DNA from: Spirosoma arboris
Lineage (GTDB): Bacteria > Bacteroidota > Bacteroidia > Cytophagales > Spirosomataceae
Direction of reading: 5' to 3'
Assembly: GCF_009754945.1 (NCBI RefSeq)
Contig: NZ_WPIN01000004.1
Coordinates: 434,001-498,000, forward strand
Length of the DNA: 64,000 bases
Shown piece after piece: positions 34,351 through 43,616 of the stretch (its first letter is position 1; each line of letters starts with the position of its first letter). Made by a program: the position numbers and the translations under genes. Under the pieces are notes generated by a model. It was given only the letters and a program-made list of their open reading frames with translations. It did not search any database and had not been told where the DNA came from.

Positions 34351-35712
34351 TTACAAAATGTGGGTGGGTGTCGTATCCCGAAAATGGATCAGTACATCGA
34401 AACTACCCGTTAGAGGATAATTATACAGGTACTTTTGGGGATTACTACCATCGTAACCGGCACCTATTAAAAGAAGAGGCTGAGTCCCCCGGAGCCAATT
34501 CCGTAGCGATGAATCCGCAGGGGATTGGGTAAGGTTAAGCATAAAATTAGGATACTGTACCTTACCTAACAGGTAGTTCGAGGTGCTTTTAATGGATTCG
34601 GACTGGATCGATAAGCTGCTAAGCGGGAGATTGGTTTTGCTGGCATCGATAGCCGTGAAGGTGCCATTGGAAAAACTTGTCCCAACAATCAGGTACTTAC
34701 TCCCCAACTGCTGCTTGAGCAGATAACCCATCGAAGCAGAGCCGCAACTCGAAGGAACGTTCGCCACATGACCACTGTGAGCCCATAAGCCTAGTTTATG
34801 AATGCCCAGTGTCTGGTAGAGCCACTGAATGTTTTCGGCCATGTATTGTTCCCGTTTTGAATAACTCAGGCAAGTCGCCTGATTACTGCTGATTACATCC
34901 TGGTTTTGAATCAGTACGCGCACGGCGTGCCGGGCTAGTTGATACGCTTGCTGACCACCAGCAGCTATCCATTGAGCCTCATGGTTAACAAAGAGATTGT
35001 ATAAAGTGGGTAAACGCTGGGAATATTGCTGCCAGGCAGCATGGGTACTTGATCCCCCGCTAAGGGAATATAAGTTCACGATTGAATCCATTGAAGCCAC
35101 GGAAGCGGGATCGACCGTCGACAAAAATTCGCTAACTATAGGAAAATTATCATCGGCCGATTGGCAATCGAAGCCATAAAACGAGATTTTCTGATCAGCA
35201 ACTTTACCCGTATTGTAGTCTTTCATCCACTGGAGCAGATCACTTACTTCGGTAACCTGCCAGGGCCACAAGCGAAGACTTCTGGCGGCATCTGTCGTCC
35301 AGCCGAAGGAAGTACTTTCCCCATGAATAAACCGATTAATGGTGAGACAAAGGCCAAAGTCAGCTTCAAAGCCAAGCGCCTGATAACTTTGGTGTTGGAC
35401 TATATACCGAAACAACCGGTCTTTCATTTGGAAAAACTCATGGGTGCCATGGGTACCTTCGCCCAGGCCAATCACCTGGGCTTTAGCCAGGACGCTATCC
35501 AGTGGGGATAGATCCGCAAAACTACGTGTAGGATCAGCGTCCTGAATGGGCAATGCCACCTGGTTAAGGGCCTGGACAACGGCGAGTTGGCTGGTCGATA
35601 GCCCTTGATTCGGATCGGGGTCCGTGTGTTTACAACTAGCGATTAACAGGCTGAGTCCCAGAAGACAGAAAAGCCTATACGTTGGTGAGAACATAGCCTT
35701 ATCCAAATGCAC
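34351..35712 (-). CDS. Erythromycin-esterase-family lipoprotein
   Basis: A 453-residue protein with a lipobox (LLIASC, lipidated Cys at 27); Met7 is an alternative start. The EreA/succinoglycan-like fold is indicated by GEGTHGTHEFF (84-94) with its catalytic-region Glu and His residues, FEADFG (115-120), the FYGFDCQSADDN segment and a later LGLWAHSGHVANVPS containing another conserved His. True EreA enzymes open the lactone of macrolides, but secreted lipid-anchored members in Bacteroidota are mostly of unknown substrate, so antibiotic resistance should not be assumed. It follows a carbohydrate-binding-like lipoprotein gene by 39 bp on the same strand, likely one transcript. Confidence 0.88.
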   Translation of the reverse strand: MHLDKAMFSPTYRLFCLLGLSLLIASCKHTDPDPNQGLSTSQLAVVQALNQVALPIQDADPTRSFADLSPLDSVLAKAQVIGLGEGTHGTHEFFQMKDRLFRYIVQHQSYQALGFEADFGLCLTINRFIHGESTSFGWTTDAARSLRLWPWQVTEVSDLLQWMKDYNTGKVADQKISFYGFDCQSADDNFPIVSEFLSTVDPASVASMDSIVNLYSLSGGSSTHAAWQQYSQRLPTLYNLFVNHEAQWIAAGGQQAYQLARHAVRVLIQNQDVISSNQATCLSYSKREQYMAENIQWLYQTLGIHKLGLWAHSGHVANVPSSCGSASMGYLLKQQLGSKYLIVGTSFSNGTFTAIDASKTNLPLSSLSIQSESIKSTSNYLLGKVQYPNFMLNLTQSPADSSLRNWLRGTQPLLLIGAGYDGSNPQKYLYNYPLTGSFDVLIHFRDTTPTHIL

Positions 35713-35751
35713 AGGTTAATTGAGGGTAGTTTGTCAGAACGAGTATTGCGC

Positions 35752-36393
35752 TTAATTAATCGCTAAGGATACGTCATCATAATAAGCGGTTCCGGTCGTG
35801 TTAGGCATGAAGAAGATTATTACATACATATTGTAAACGTTAGGCGGAAATGAATCGAAGCTGATCGTATATTCTGTAAAGTCATTGGTACCGTTGATCG
35901 ATATTTTCCCTCGGCTTTCTGTATAGAAAGCCGAGGCATATTTCTTATCGGCTCCATAGTAGCCACCCATGGCGATATTGATACCCTCACCTTTGATGTT
36001 GACGGTCTTGATTTTGGCCTTCATGGTTAACTTAGCTCCAGCCGGTATCGATAGTACCTTAGCCCCGGCTGGGGGTGACGAGCTGGAACTGGCCATATAA
36101 AAATTCTGCTGAAGGAGGTGATAGGTGGAATCATTGTAGGCTGCATTGCAACTCACTTTAATTGAATGAGAGGGCGATGAAGCCGCTTCCGTAGTATAAT
36201 CGACCGAGTAACTGTTAGGTTTTACCAGTGAGTTCCTGTTGACAGCTGAACTCCAATCCTGGTAGGGAGTAGCTTCGAAATCCCCATTGACCACCGCATT
36301 AGCGATTGATTGGGGTTGGGTTTCCTGCTTTTTACAGGCAGTCAACAATAGCAGTAAGGAGAGTGGAACGACTAGTAAAGTAAAGGCTTTCAT
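35752..36393 (-). CDS. Lipoprotein with carbohydrate-binding-module-like domain
   Basis: A 213-residue protein with a strong lipobox (LLLLLTAC, Cys at 20) followed by KKQETQ. The body begins VVNGDFEATPYQDWSSAV and ends TAYYDDVSLAIN, a pattern typical of CBM4/9-like jelly-roll domains (N.GDFE..., ...YYDDV.L). It is probably surface-exposed and binds a glycan or other ligand; no catalytic residues are seen. The gene precedes the erythromycin-esterase-like lipoprotein by 39 bp, so the two may act together. Identity as a jelly-roll lipoprotein is likely; the ligand is unknown. Confidence 0.78.
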   Translation of the reverse strand: MKAFTLLVVPLSLLLLLTACKKQETQPQSIANAVVNGDFEATPYQDWSSAVNRNSLVKPNSYSVDYTTEAASSPSHSIKVSCNAAYNDSTYHLLQQNFYMASSSSSPPAGAKVLSIPAGAKLTMKAKIKTVNIKGEGINIAMGGYYGADKKYASAFYTESRGKISINGTNDFTEYTISFDSFPPNVYNMYVIIFFMPNTTGTAYYDDVSLAIN

Positions 36394-36497
36394 CGCTAAA
36401 GTGGAAAAGGAACTTAAACAGGCAGAAAAGTGGACCTATCTCCACAACTACTGATATTGAAAAAGGATAATTAAATAGTAGTTAAATATAAAAATAA

Positions 36498-36526
36498 TTG
36501 CAATTGAGCTTGTATTGCTACTTTTG
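36498..36526 (+). promoter_or_regulatory. Bacteroidetes-type promoter without an adjacent recognised gene
   Basis: TTG at 36498-36500 and TACTTTTG at 36519-36526 with an 18-nt spacer match the Bacteroidetes promoter pattern well. A small dyad (ATAAAA-tga-TTTTAT, 36535-36549) lies at the likely start point. The next plus-strand gene begins 460 bp away, so this could be a long leader, an untranslated RNA, or the promoter of a lost gene. Confidence 0.42.
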
Positions 36527-36704
36527 CGAGTAACATAAAATGATTTTATAGGCTATAATTTGGTCATTTTAAGATAAAGCGTCAGAATACTAACGGTTCG
36601 CCCGCTTAGTTTACCACATCTTAAAACACCCTATTTAAGAAACAGATAGATGAACGTTCCATCGCACATTTGGGAGCGTTTTAGGGGGCGGTGATAAACC
36701 CAGT

Positions 36705-36878
36705 TCATTTACCCTGCCGCATTTTTTCGATGGCATCCCAGCCTTCCGGCTTGATATCCATTATCTCTGTGGCAACACCCAGTACTTGATAGGTGTCGAA
36801 AAAGCCATCTTGGCGATGGAGTGATCGACCTAGAACAAGGTTAAACAGGAAGTGTTTCTGTAAAAGACAACGGCTCAT
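36705..36878 (-). CDS. Small 57-codon open frame, possible gene fragment
   Basis: On the minus strand from ATG at 36876-36878 to TGA at 36705-36707, reading MSRCLLQKHFLFNLVLGRSL, then HRQDGFFDTYQVLGVATEI, then MDIKPEGWDAIEKMRQGK. The second half has natural codon choice and a balanced, protein-like composition, unlike the other frames here, so it may be the C-terminal remnant of a gene. I do not recognise the family. It lies in the 590-bp gap before the SDR gene at 36986. Confidence 0.4.
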   Translation of the reverse strand: MSRCLLQKHFLFNLVLGRSLHRQDGFFDTYQVLGVATEIMDIKPEGWDAIEKMRQGK

Positions 36879-36985
36879 TTATCCCATGTTTCCTCCCACT
36901 CATTCCGGCTTTCGGCGCGCTCAGCGGAACGAGCTTTCTGAGCGACAGGCCCGCGTCTACTTTTGTCTCAAGCAAAAAGTTAAAA

Positions 36986-37858
36986 ATGAGACAAACCGAA
37001 AAAGTATGGCTCGTTACGGGAAGTGGTAACGGCCTGGGTAGAAACATTGTTGAATCTGCATTGCAAGCCGGACATAAGGTAATCGCAACGGCTCGCAACA
37101 TAACACAACTTGAGGATTTAGCCAACCAATACGGCCAGCAGATACGAATAGCGGTCTTGGACGTAACCAACGAAAAACAGGCCAAAGAAGTAGTTCAATC
37201 GGCTATTGAGTATTTTGGACGAATTGATGTGTTAGTCAACAATGCGGGTTATGGCGATAAACGACCCTTTGAACAAACGCCAGCTGATGAGTTCAGGCAG
37301 TTGGTCGAAACCTGTTTTTTTGGGGTGGTCACCCTCTGCCGCGAAGTGTTGCCCACGATGCGAAAACAACGCAGTGGCCATATCATTCAAATCTCCTCAA
37401 TCGGTGGTCGTTTTGCTACACCGGGCAATGCAGCCTATCACGCAGCTAAATGGGCCATTGGCGGGTTTACGGAAAGTTTAGCTCTAGAAACAGCTCCTTT
37501 TCAGGTAAACATAACGGCACTGGAACCGGGTGGCATGCGAACCAGTTGGGGCCAACGCGCCTTTAGTGGTACTCTTGACTTATTACCAGATTACGAACCT
37601 TCAGTTGGCGCACAGTATAAAGCTGTTGAAGGGTATTGGGGCCATGAAAGTGGCGATCCCGAAAAAGTAGCCCAACTGGTGCTTAAAATTGCCGAAGCCA
37701 AACAGCTTCCTGCTCACATTCTACTGGGCAGTGACGTCTATCAATTTGCCAGGGCGATCAGTGAACAACAGTGGAAAGTTGCCGACCGGTGGAAAGAAGT
37801 AAGTGCTTACATCGACTTTACCAATCAGCAACCGCTACCTGAACTGCCAGGCGTTTAA
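36986..37858 (+). CDS. SDR-family oxidoreductase
   Basis: A 290-residue classical SDR: TGSGNGLGRNIVESAL cofactor motif near residue 11, NNAGYGD, catalytic set in SSIGGRFATPGNAAYHAAKW (Ser, Tyr, Lys), then ALEPGGMRTSWG. The C-terminal extension (YQFARAISEQQWKVADRW) is typical of the longer SDR subgroup often annotated as short-chain dehydrogenase/reductase of unknown substrate. No signal peptide. It is isolated on the plus strand and converges with the propeller-fusion gene 31 bp downstream, so no operon partner helps with function. Confidence 0.9.
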   Translation: MRQTEKVWLVTGSGNGLGRNIVESALQAGHKVIATARNITQLEDLANQYGQQIRIAVLDVTNEKQAKEVVQSAIEYFGRIDVLVNNAGYGDKRPFEQTPADEFRQLVETCFFGVVTLCREVLPTMRKQRSGHIIQISSIGGRFATPGNAAYHAAKWAIGGFTESLALETAPFQVNITALEPGGMRTSWGQRAFSGTLDLLPDYEPSVGAQYKAVEGYWGHESGDPEKVAQLVLKIAEAKQLPAHILLGSDVYQFARAISEQQWKVADRWKEVSAYIDFTNQQPLPELPGV

Positions 37859-37889
37859 TGACGTAAAGTAGGATCTGATATCTGGTGCT

Positions 37890-40040
37890 TTAGGGCTGAA
37901 TGAGGTTATGATAGACCGACATATAATAGGGTAAGAGGAAAAACGTCCCTTCATGTTCATCGTTTCCATCTCCTTCTGATAACCTGAGGGCAAACCCGTC
38001 ACGATCCTGTCTTACGTGTCCACGCTCATCGATTGGGAGGGCATAGCCATCCGTACGCCAACCTTTGGTGGGATCTTGTCCAGGAGTAGGGTCAAAAACA
38101 ATATCTAACCGGTGGGTATTGTCCATGGTATAGCCAATTAAATCCAGCGGGATTTTCTGAAGATTTTCAAGAATAAAGGCTGGGTTGTTTGATGCTTTGT
38201 AGCAGCTCTGGACTAGAGACGGGGCATACAGGTGGTTTTCGGGAAAGAGATTTTTGCCTTCAAAGTACTTCTGATCGGCCAGACCAGTAAACTTATTGGC
38301 CAATGACTGGTAAATGGCATCCCAAAAGGCATTTTTCTGCTTACTGACATGTAACCAGGCGGTTTCCAGAGCCTGGCGGTACATGAGTAACAACGATGGA
38401 TCCGTTTCATAGTTAATCAACCCGTAGAGACTCATCAGGCAAAGATTATTGTCCCAGGGAACTACGTTTTCTGGGGGGAAAAATTCTTTTGGATGCAGGG
38501 CGAAAATATGGTAATTGTACTGCTTTCGCAGTTTGTCGGCTTCGAGATCATACTTATTGTCACCGGTTACGTGCTTGGCAACATTAAGAAATGAGAGCAT
38601 CATCATAGAGTTTAGTCCACGTTGATCATACCCATACACCGAATTGAAGTATTCCGGTGAAAAGTCACCCCATCGGGTCACTTTCCCGTCATGGTCAACC
38701 AGTTTGTATCCATGGCGAATCAGGTGATCGGTTATGGCACGAACCACATCCTGCACGGCTTTTTTCTCTTCGTCGGTTTTGGCTACCAGGTCATAATAAA
38801 TTCCGTAAAAGAAAAAATGCCCAGCCAGCTCATCCGAACTTGTATCGCATTTCCACCTATAGTTTCCGTCCTTGCTTTTGGGAAATCGGGGGTAAATGTC
38901 TTTCCACATCGGATCGGATTGCTGATGCCGTTTATTGTATTCGTGTCCATACTGCTCGTTGACAGGCTCAGGCCAGTCGATAGGAATAATTACCCTTGCA
39001 GGGAAACCCGGTTCGTGTGAAATGTCCACCAGCCATTTGCAGGAATTGAAACATCGATCTGCGAGTATCTTGGCTTGTGGATTGCCCGTTGCTGCATAGC
39101 GGAAGGCCTGGGCTGCACCGTACATGGCGGTGTACATGCCGTCATTGTCTGAAATAGCGTGTTCCCAACTCTCACGATCAAACTGTTTTTTTAGATGACT
39201 CTGGGCTATGAAACCCATTCGGTTGTGTCGTTGCTCAACTTGCTGGGTGAAATAATCTGCTTTCTGTTCCAGGGTTATCGAAGTGGGTTTAATCTGCCCT
39301 ACGCCATTGTTCGTTGCAAACCAGGCTGTTCCATCTTTGGCGATCGCTATGTCGTTAACAACGTCATCTGGAAGCCACCGTTGGCTGAACCGATAGGTAA
39401 AAAAATCGTTTTCGACCTTGATTGCGCCTTTGGAGGTGCCAAACCAGACTACCCCATTCGGTGCAGTGGCTCCACAAGTGAACTGATTGTAGGGTAGCCC
39501 TTCTTTACCGGTAAACAGATGCCAGTGTGTTCCATCCAGATAGCCTACCCCTTCTTCCGCGCCGAACCACAAGCGGTTTCTGGAATCGACTAGTACCACC
39601 GAAACCTTGCGTAAGGCCCAATTGTATTTTTCGTTTGAGGGCATTAGACGCTCGATTTTTTTTCCAGTCAGACGATATAATCCCTTGGCTGTGCCTACGA
39701 TCAACCGATTTTGATACGTAACCGAAGAAAGGACTTTTGCTCCCTCGATTTGAGTTAATGCCGATGCTGGTTTGGCCGGTATATGGCCTGTTTTTGACCG
39801 CCAGGTATGTCCAGACAGCTCGTATATGTCGTTATTACTGAAAGCAAGGGGAGAATTGTTCACCAGCGCTATCGCCGTTATTTTTCCCTTAGTAAGTCCA
39901 CTTTCAACCGTATAGGAGGTAGCCACTTCCTGAACGAATGATTGCCCGTAAGAAGCGTGGGACCACACCAGAATAGGTGTTAAAAGCAGTGCAAGGAGTT
40001 GGAAAATGGGTTTCACTAGCATGGCTGATTTCGTAATCAT
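37890..40040 (-). CDS. Secreted regulator-propeller / alpha-alpha-barrel fusion of unknown function
   Basis: A 716-residue secreted protein (signal ending ASYGQ). Residues about 40-275 carry two-component-regulator-type propeller repeats: RLWFGAEEGVGYLDG, VVWFGTSKGAIKVEN, TAWFATNNGVGQI. Residues about 290-716 are helical, with repeated aromatic motifs (DNDGMYTAMYGAAQAFRYA, DTSSDELAGHFFFYGIYYDL, YGYDQRGLNSMMMLSFL, WRTDGYALPIDERG). This resembles alpha/alpha-barrel glycan-active or epimerase-like proteins. The sensor-type propeller is normally attached to a histidine kinase; here it is fused to a putative enzyme instead. An exo-acting glycan enzyme is possible, but the catalytic residues are not identified. 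Confidence 0.78.
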   Translation of the reverse strand: MITKSAMLVKPIFQLLALLLTPILVWSHASYGQSFVQEVATSYTVESGLTKGKITAIALVNNSPLAFSNNDIYELSGHTWRSKTGHIPAKPASALTQIEGAKVLSSVTYQNRLIVGTAKGLYRLTGKKIERLMPSNEKYNWALRKVSVVLVDSRNRLWFGAEEGVGYLDGTHWHLFTGKEGLPYNQFTCGATAPNGVVWFGTSKGAIKVENDFFTYRFSQRWLPDDVVNDIAIAKDGTAWFATNNGVGQIKPTSITLEQKADYFTQQVEQRHNRMGFIAQSHLKKQFDRESWEHAISDNDGMYTAMYGAAQAFRYAATGNPQAKILADRCFNSCKWLVDISHEPGFPARVIIPIDWPEPVNEQYGHEYNKRHQQSDPMWKDIYPRFPKSKDGNYRWKCDTSSDELAGHFFFYGIYYDLVAKTDEEKKAVQDVVRAITDHLIRHGYKLVDHDGKVTRWGDFSPEYFNSVYGYDQRGLNSMMMLSFLNVAKHVTGDNKYDLEADKLRKQYNYHIFALHPKEFFPPENVVPWDNNLCLMSLYGLINYETDPSLLLMYRQALETAWLHVSKQKNAFWDAIYQSLANKFTGLADQKYFEGKNLFPENHLYAPSLVQSCYKASNNPAFILENLQKIPLDLIGYTMDNTHRLDIVFDPTPGQDPTKGWRTDGYALPIDERGHVRQDRDGFALRLSEGDGNDEHEGTFFLLPYYMSVYHNLIQP

Positions 40041-40306
40041 CTGCCAATACTACCTACTTTGTCTTGGAATGGGCTACGTATCTGGATGACTAAAGGAGAT
40101 TTATTCAATTCTAGTTGTCACTTACAAAATAAGCTAGGTATCAAAATAAGAGCTAGTAGGAGCTTTATTTGAGAATAAATTACTAGAGGTCAGACAGTCC
40201 TTCTTTGCAGGAAATATGTCAGGTGAGGTTGACAGTGCTAAGATTCATCAAATACGGTGCTTTGCTTTCCAGCGTTCATACTTGCCTCGTAACAAATCTA
40301 CCGCAT

Positions 40307-40957
40307 TCATACCCCACGTTTCTGGCCAAAAAACTCCAGGAATAAACTGGATTTGGTTGATTTCTCAGCGGGGAGAGCTATTCGGATAAACGCACAAGTG
40401 GCGCGTTGCTCCCCACACCGTTTATCCCCACCAGCCGCCGACCCTGCCTCCAATGCCAGCATGAGAATTTCTGCCATTGGCAACTCTTGGGCCTGAGCTT
40501 TTACTACCGCCTGCATGATCGTAGATAATACATCTTGATTGGCTAACGTGTTGCCCTGGATGGAAATACCGGTCGCGGTTAAACTCCCACCAGCAGGATT
40601 CGTTGCTGTTCCGGTGTAGGTTCTGGGTTCGGCCAGCTGTTGTAGGGTAACCACAGCGTACTGTTGCTCTTCAGGCGTGAAAGCTGGATCTTGCAAGGCT
40701 TGGATGATTTGCTGAGGTGTATATCCAGCCTGAATCATCTGGGTTCCTTTTCGTCTGGCGTCGGCATTACTCATGGCCTGAACAATAATGGCTCCCTGAC
40801 CAGGAATGATTTTACCAATGCCACTACAGTTGTAGGTACAAGAGGCACCAGCAATGCCGATTTCACCTGTTTTGGGATTAATGAGGATGATTGACCAGGT
40901 AGCCCAGGAATAAGTTGGTGTTAAAAGAAACGACAAACAGAGGAAAATGTATTTCAT
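40307..40957 (-). CDS. DUF1028 protein (Ntn-hydrolase-like)
   Basis: A 216-residue protein with a signal peptide (MKYIFLCLSFLLTPTYSWA). The mature part begins TWSIILINPKTGEIGIAGAS, the DUF1028 hallmark, continues with GIGKIIPGQGAIIVQAMSNA and ends the domain with SAAGGDKRCGEQRATCAF. The fold is thought to be Ntn-hydrolase-like, but no reaction is established for the family. The C-terminal tail is short. It is alone on the minus strand, 266 bp after the propeller fusion gene's start region. Family secure, role unknown. Confidence 0.88.
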   Translation of the reverse strand: MKYIFLCLSFLLTPTYSWATWSIILINPKTGEIGIAGASCTYNCSGIGKIIPGQGAIIVQAMSNADARRKGTQMIQAGYTPQQIIQALQDPAFTPEEQQYAVVTLQQLAEPRTYTGTATNPAGGSLTATGISIQGNTLANQDVLSTIMQAVVKAQAQELPMAEILMLALEAGSAAGGDKRCGEQRATCAFIRIALPAEKSTKSSLFLEFFGQKRGV

Positions 40958-41349
40958 AAAAAATCATCCGGGTTACACTTCACAGATGCAATTTATGAGC
41001 AACAAGTTGCCTATGTGCCCCTCATAATAATTTCAGCCTTCTCAGTCTCACTTTTGGGAGCCTTTTATGAGATAAAGCAAATTAGTCAACAGCCAAACGA
41101 ATAGGCGGCCGGCCGATGAGGGATGGCAAACACTTACTTGTGTAATTTGGGTTGGTTGGGCTATAAACCGCTCCTCGGGAGTAGTTGTCGGAAGACTGAT
41201 AACTACTCCGCGCGGAGCGGACAAAGGCTCTGACTTTCTACTGTGCTGACAATCGTATTCAGTCTGTCGTTAGCTTACTTAAGATGATTAGAATTCTAAG
41301 GATGAGATGCGTTTCATCAGCCTGCATAGTAGAAAACCTTACCGGTGAG
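40958..41349. other. Intergenic stretch with one GC-rich hairpin
   Basis: About 390 bp between two minus-strand genes. No coding frame. It holds the hairpin at 41168-41220 and must include the promoter of the DUF1028 gene in its left part. Confidence 0.45.
41168..41220. repeat. GC-rich interrupted hairpin
   Basis: CCGCTCC-tcg-GGAGTAGTTGTC pairs with GATAACTACTCC-gcgc-GGAGCGG (41168-41220): two paired blocks separated by small internal loops. No T-run follows, so it is more a structured repeat or protein-binding element than a classical terminator of the DUF1624 gene. Confidence 0.55.
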
Positions 41350-42522
41350 TTATAAATAACTTAACCACCAGTTTTCTTTATGACTTTGTTTGTAAGCAGC
41401 AAACTTTTTACATAAAGGATATAACAAGGCAATAATGCTTATCCATACTACATAAACCACCCAAAGCGGATAGCCATAGCCTTGCAGGTCAGGATTAAAA
41501 CTGGTCCAGGCCGTTAACAGATAGTGTTGCCAGCCAAAACCTGACAATTGAGCAAATAACATAGCTAGCCCATGTATAAAATATATATGCAAAATATAAT
41601 AGAAAAAAGGCACCTTGCCGAATGTAGAAAAGAAAGTAACGGCTTTACCTCGTACGTTTTCTGAATTAGCCAAAAAAATTAAGACGGTACCTAATGTCAT
41701 TAATAAATACAAAAGGGAAGGAGGGTATTTAGTGGGATTGAAAAAAGAGATCATGTCTTTACTCAAAGAATGATAATGGACAAAAGCTCTTTCATCACCG
41801 TATAGGTTTGTGATTCTAAGAAGTATGAATAGGAGCAAGGCAAAAGCACCTACTGTATTAAACAGCTTTCTTCTTTTAGTTCCATCGAATAGTGGCAAAT
41901 AAAATAAGCCAAAACAATAGCCCAACGCCATTACTGCTATCCACGGTAAAACAGGATAACCAACATATAGGTTGTAAATGCCCGAAATAGGGAATACTTT
42001 CTCTTCATGAAGCAAGCCCCAAATAATACTGTTTTTAAAATGGATAGTATCCAGCAGATTATGCCCAAATATCAAAAGACAGCAAAGCAAAACTAACAAC
42101 CCTCTTGGGACATATATCAAGCCTGCCAATGCCATCATACTAATACCTAATGACCAAAGTACCAGCAGGTCAATATTTCTGAAGTGCACATCGAAATACC
42201 ACCCGAAGTTCACCACTGTTAGTTCCATAACCACTAGCCACACCCCCCTTTTGAGTAAGAATGTGGACAGTTCCTTTTTTGGTTTTCCTTGGCCAGCCAT
42301 AAAGGCAGAAATCCCTGCTAGAAAGCTAAACGCAGGCGCACAAAAATGGGTGATGAACCTGGTAAAGAAAATGGGTAATGAAGAATGACCAGGATCACCT
42401 GGATCGAAAAGAAAAGCCGGTGCATGAAAATATTCACGGGTATGGTCAATCGCCATAATTATCATCACGAATCCTTTTAAGAGATCGATGGATGCAATCC
42501 GACTCTTTATTATTGATGTCAC
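41350..42522 (-). CDS. DUF1624 / heparan-alpha-glucosaminide N-acetyltransferase catalytic-like membrane protein
   Basis: A 390-residue protein with about ten hydrophobic segments. The N-terminus IASIDLLKGFVMIIMAIDHTRE is the DUF1624/acyltransferase_3-like signature (D-LKG..M..M..DH.R). The following FLFDPGDPGHSSLPIFFTRF, ITHFCAPAFSFLAGISA and C-terminal FYYILHIYFIHGLAML are typical. The family transfers acyl groups across the membrane to glycans in the characterised eukaryotic member (HGSNAT); the bacterial substrates are unknown. No neighbour shares an obvious operon. Family identity is strong. Confidence 0.88.
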   Translation of the reverse strand: MTSIIKSRIASIDLLKGFVMIIMAIDHTREYFHAPAFLFDPGDPGHSSLPIFFTRFITHFCAPAFSFLAGISAFMAGQGKPKKELSTFLLKRGVWLVVMELTVVNFGWYFDVHFRNIDLLVLWSLGISMMALAGLIYVPRGLLVLLCCLLIFGHNLLDTIHFKNSIIWGLLHEEKVFPISGIYNLYVGYPVLPWIAVMALGYCFGLFYLPLFDGTKRRKLFNTVGAFALLLFILLRITNLYGDERAFVHYHSLSKDMISFFNPTKYPPSLLYLLMTLGTVLIFLANSENVRGKAVTFFSTFGKVPFFYYILHIYFIHGLAMLFAQLSGFGWQHYLLTAWTSFNPDLQGYGYPLWVVYVVWISIIALLYPLCKKFAAYKQSHKENWWLSYL

Positions 42523-42671
42523 AACGAAGCTCGTTAATAGGCTTACAAAGAAGTGCTGTTTATGGGAGGTAATCGCCCTATTTAAGAAAGTTCCTTCGTA
42601 TCAAGTTGGGAGGATTACTTGAAGCTAAATAATTAGTTGCAACCCATTTTTATGAACTCAATAGGCTCGTG

Positions 42672-43118
42672 TTATTTTGACCACATAGCGGCCAATTGAG
42701 CTAATACACCTGCTTTTTTGGCTATACCAATGGTGTTGGGAAAGTCTTTATAGTAGATAATACCTATCTCATCAAATTGAATCAGAGCAATTGACGATTG
42801 AATCTCGAAAGTTTCTTCTGTACTAACGGATTTGCCCTTCGTAAAATATTCAACAGTTACCATTTTATCGCTTGTGCTATGATATACTTTAGCCGTAACC
42901 GTTTCGATTTGAATCAGTTTGGTTAGCGGATTTTGGCCGACACTGAGAAAGTGTTCGTTTATTTTAGGGAGTCCTTTCAGAATTGTTCCGCCATTCACAG
43001 TAAAGGGAATTTCAAAAACAGCATTGTCTGTGAAAAAACTGGCAAACGTCTCATATTCACGGTTTTGTAATGCTTTTGCTAATTCCTTTACAATTTCATC
43101 AATTTGATTTTCTGTCAT
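42672..43118 (-). CDS. SnoaL-like / NTF2-fold protein
   Basis: A 148-residue protein with the NTF2-like cone layout: ALQNREYETFASFFTDNAVF, then LKGLPKINEHFL, VTVEYFTKGKSV, and QFDEIGIIYYKDFPN. Such SnoaL-type proteins are small cytoplasmic isomerases, cyclases or ligand binders; no catalytic residue can be assigned here. The gene stands alone between the DUF1624 and GH9 genes. Codon use is AT-rich relative to the GH9 gene. Family likely, function open. Confidence 0.82.
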   Translation of the reverse strand: MTENQIDEIVKELAKALQNREYETFASFFTDNAVFEIPFTVNGGTILKGLPKINEHFLSVGQNPLTKLIQIETVTAKVYHSTSDKMVTVEYFTKGKSVSTEETFEIQSSIALIQFDEIGIIYYKDFPNTIGIAKKAGVLAQLAAMWSK

Positions 43119-43132
43119 TTTTCAGTCTGTTT

Positions 43133-43375
43133 GATGGTTTCTTAAAACGCCCGTTTATCCAAGAGTGCGGCCATTCCTATGAAACGGTACCAATGATTTA
43201 TTCAAAAGTCTCAAATCGCCGTCTCAAAAATCAACCGCGATGGCGGGCCGTATCTCATTTTGAAAATACAGATGAGTATGTAAAACATTTTTACAAACGT
43301 ATGATCGTGGAAGAGGTTTGCAAGATTGATGTTAGTACTTTCTTGAAAGAGACCCCTATTGCTGGGAATGTTTGA
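43133..43375 (+). pseudogene. Orphan coding-like fragment
   Basis: An open frame on the plus strand, from about 43133 to the stop at 43375, translates to a balanced sequence: KRPFIQECGHSYETVPMIY, then SKVSNRRLKNQPRWRAVSHF, then ENTDEYVKHFYKRMIVEEV. Codon use is normal, but there is no family I recognise and no own start codon with a plausible N-terminus, since the open frame begins inside the SnoaL-like gene. I read it as the C-terminal remnant of a deleted gene. Confidence 0.4.
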
Positions 43376-43616
43376 TAGCAGTTATCCTGAAAATAGTCTA
43401 TTTGTAATACTAGTAATTTCAAAAGGTTAATCCAGCTTTTTTCTAGCTTAAATGCAATTAAGAGTGGCCTTGATTTCGTTCAACTTAACGCTCGAAAGGT
43501 TTACGCGGAGTTTTGTTAAAAGCTGTTTGTAATCAGTCGTATACGGTGGAGTCTATTTTTTGAAAGGATTAAATCATGGCTACGTATTTAAATTTTACGC
43601 ATTTTTCTTTAGCCCT

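Noticed and set aside
34351..35712. Macrolide resistance gene
   Set aside because: The protein belongs to the erythromycin-esterase family by fold motifs, but it is a lipoprotein next to a carbohydrate-binding-like lipoprotein gene; resistance cannot be inferred.
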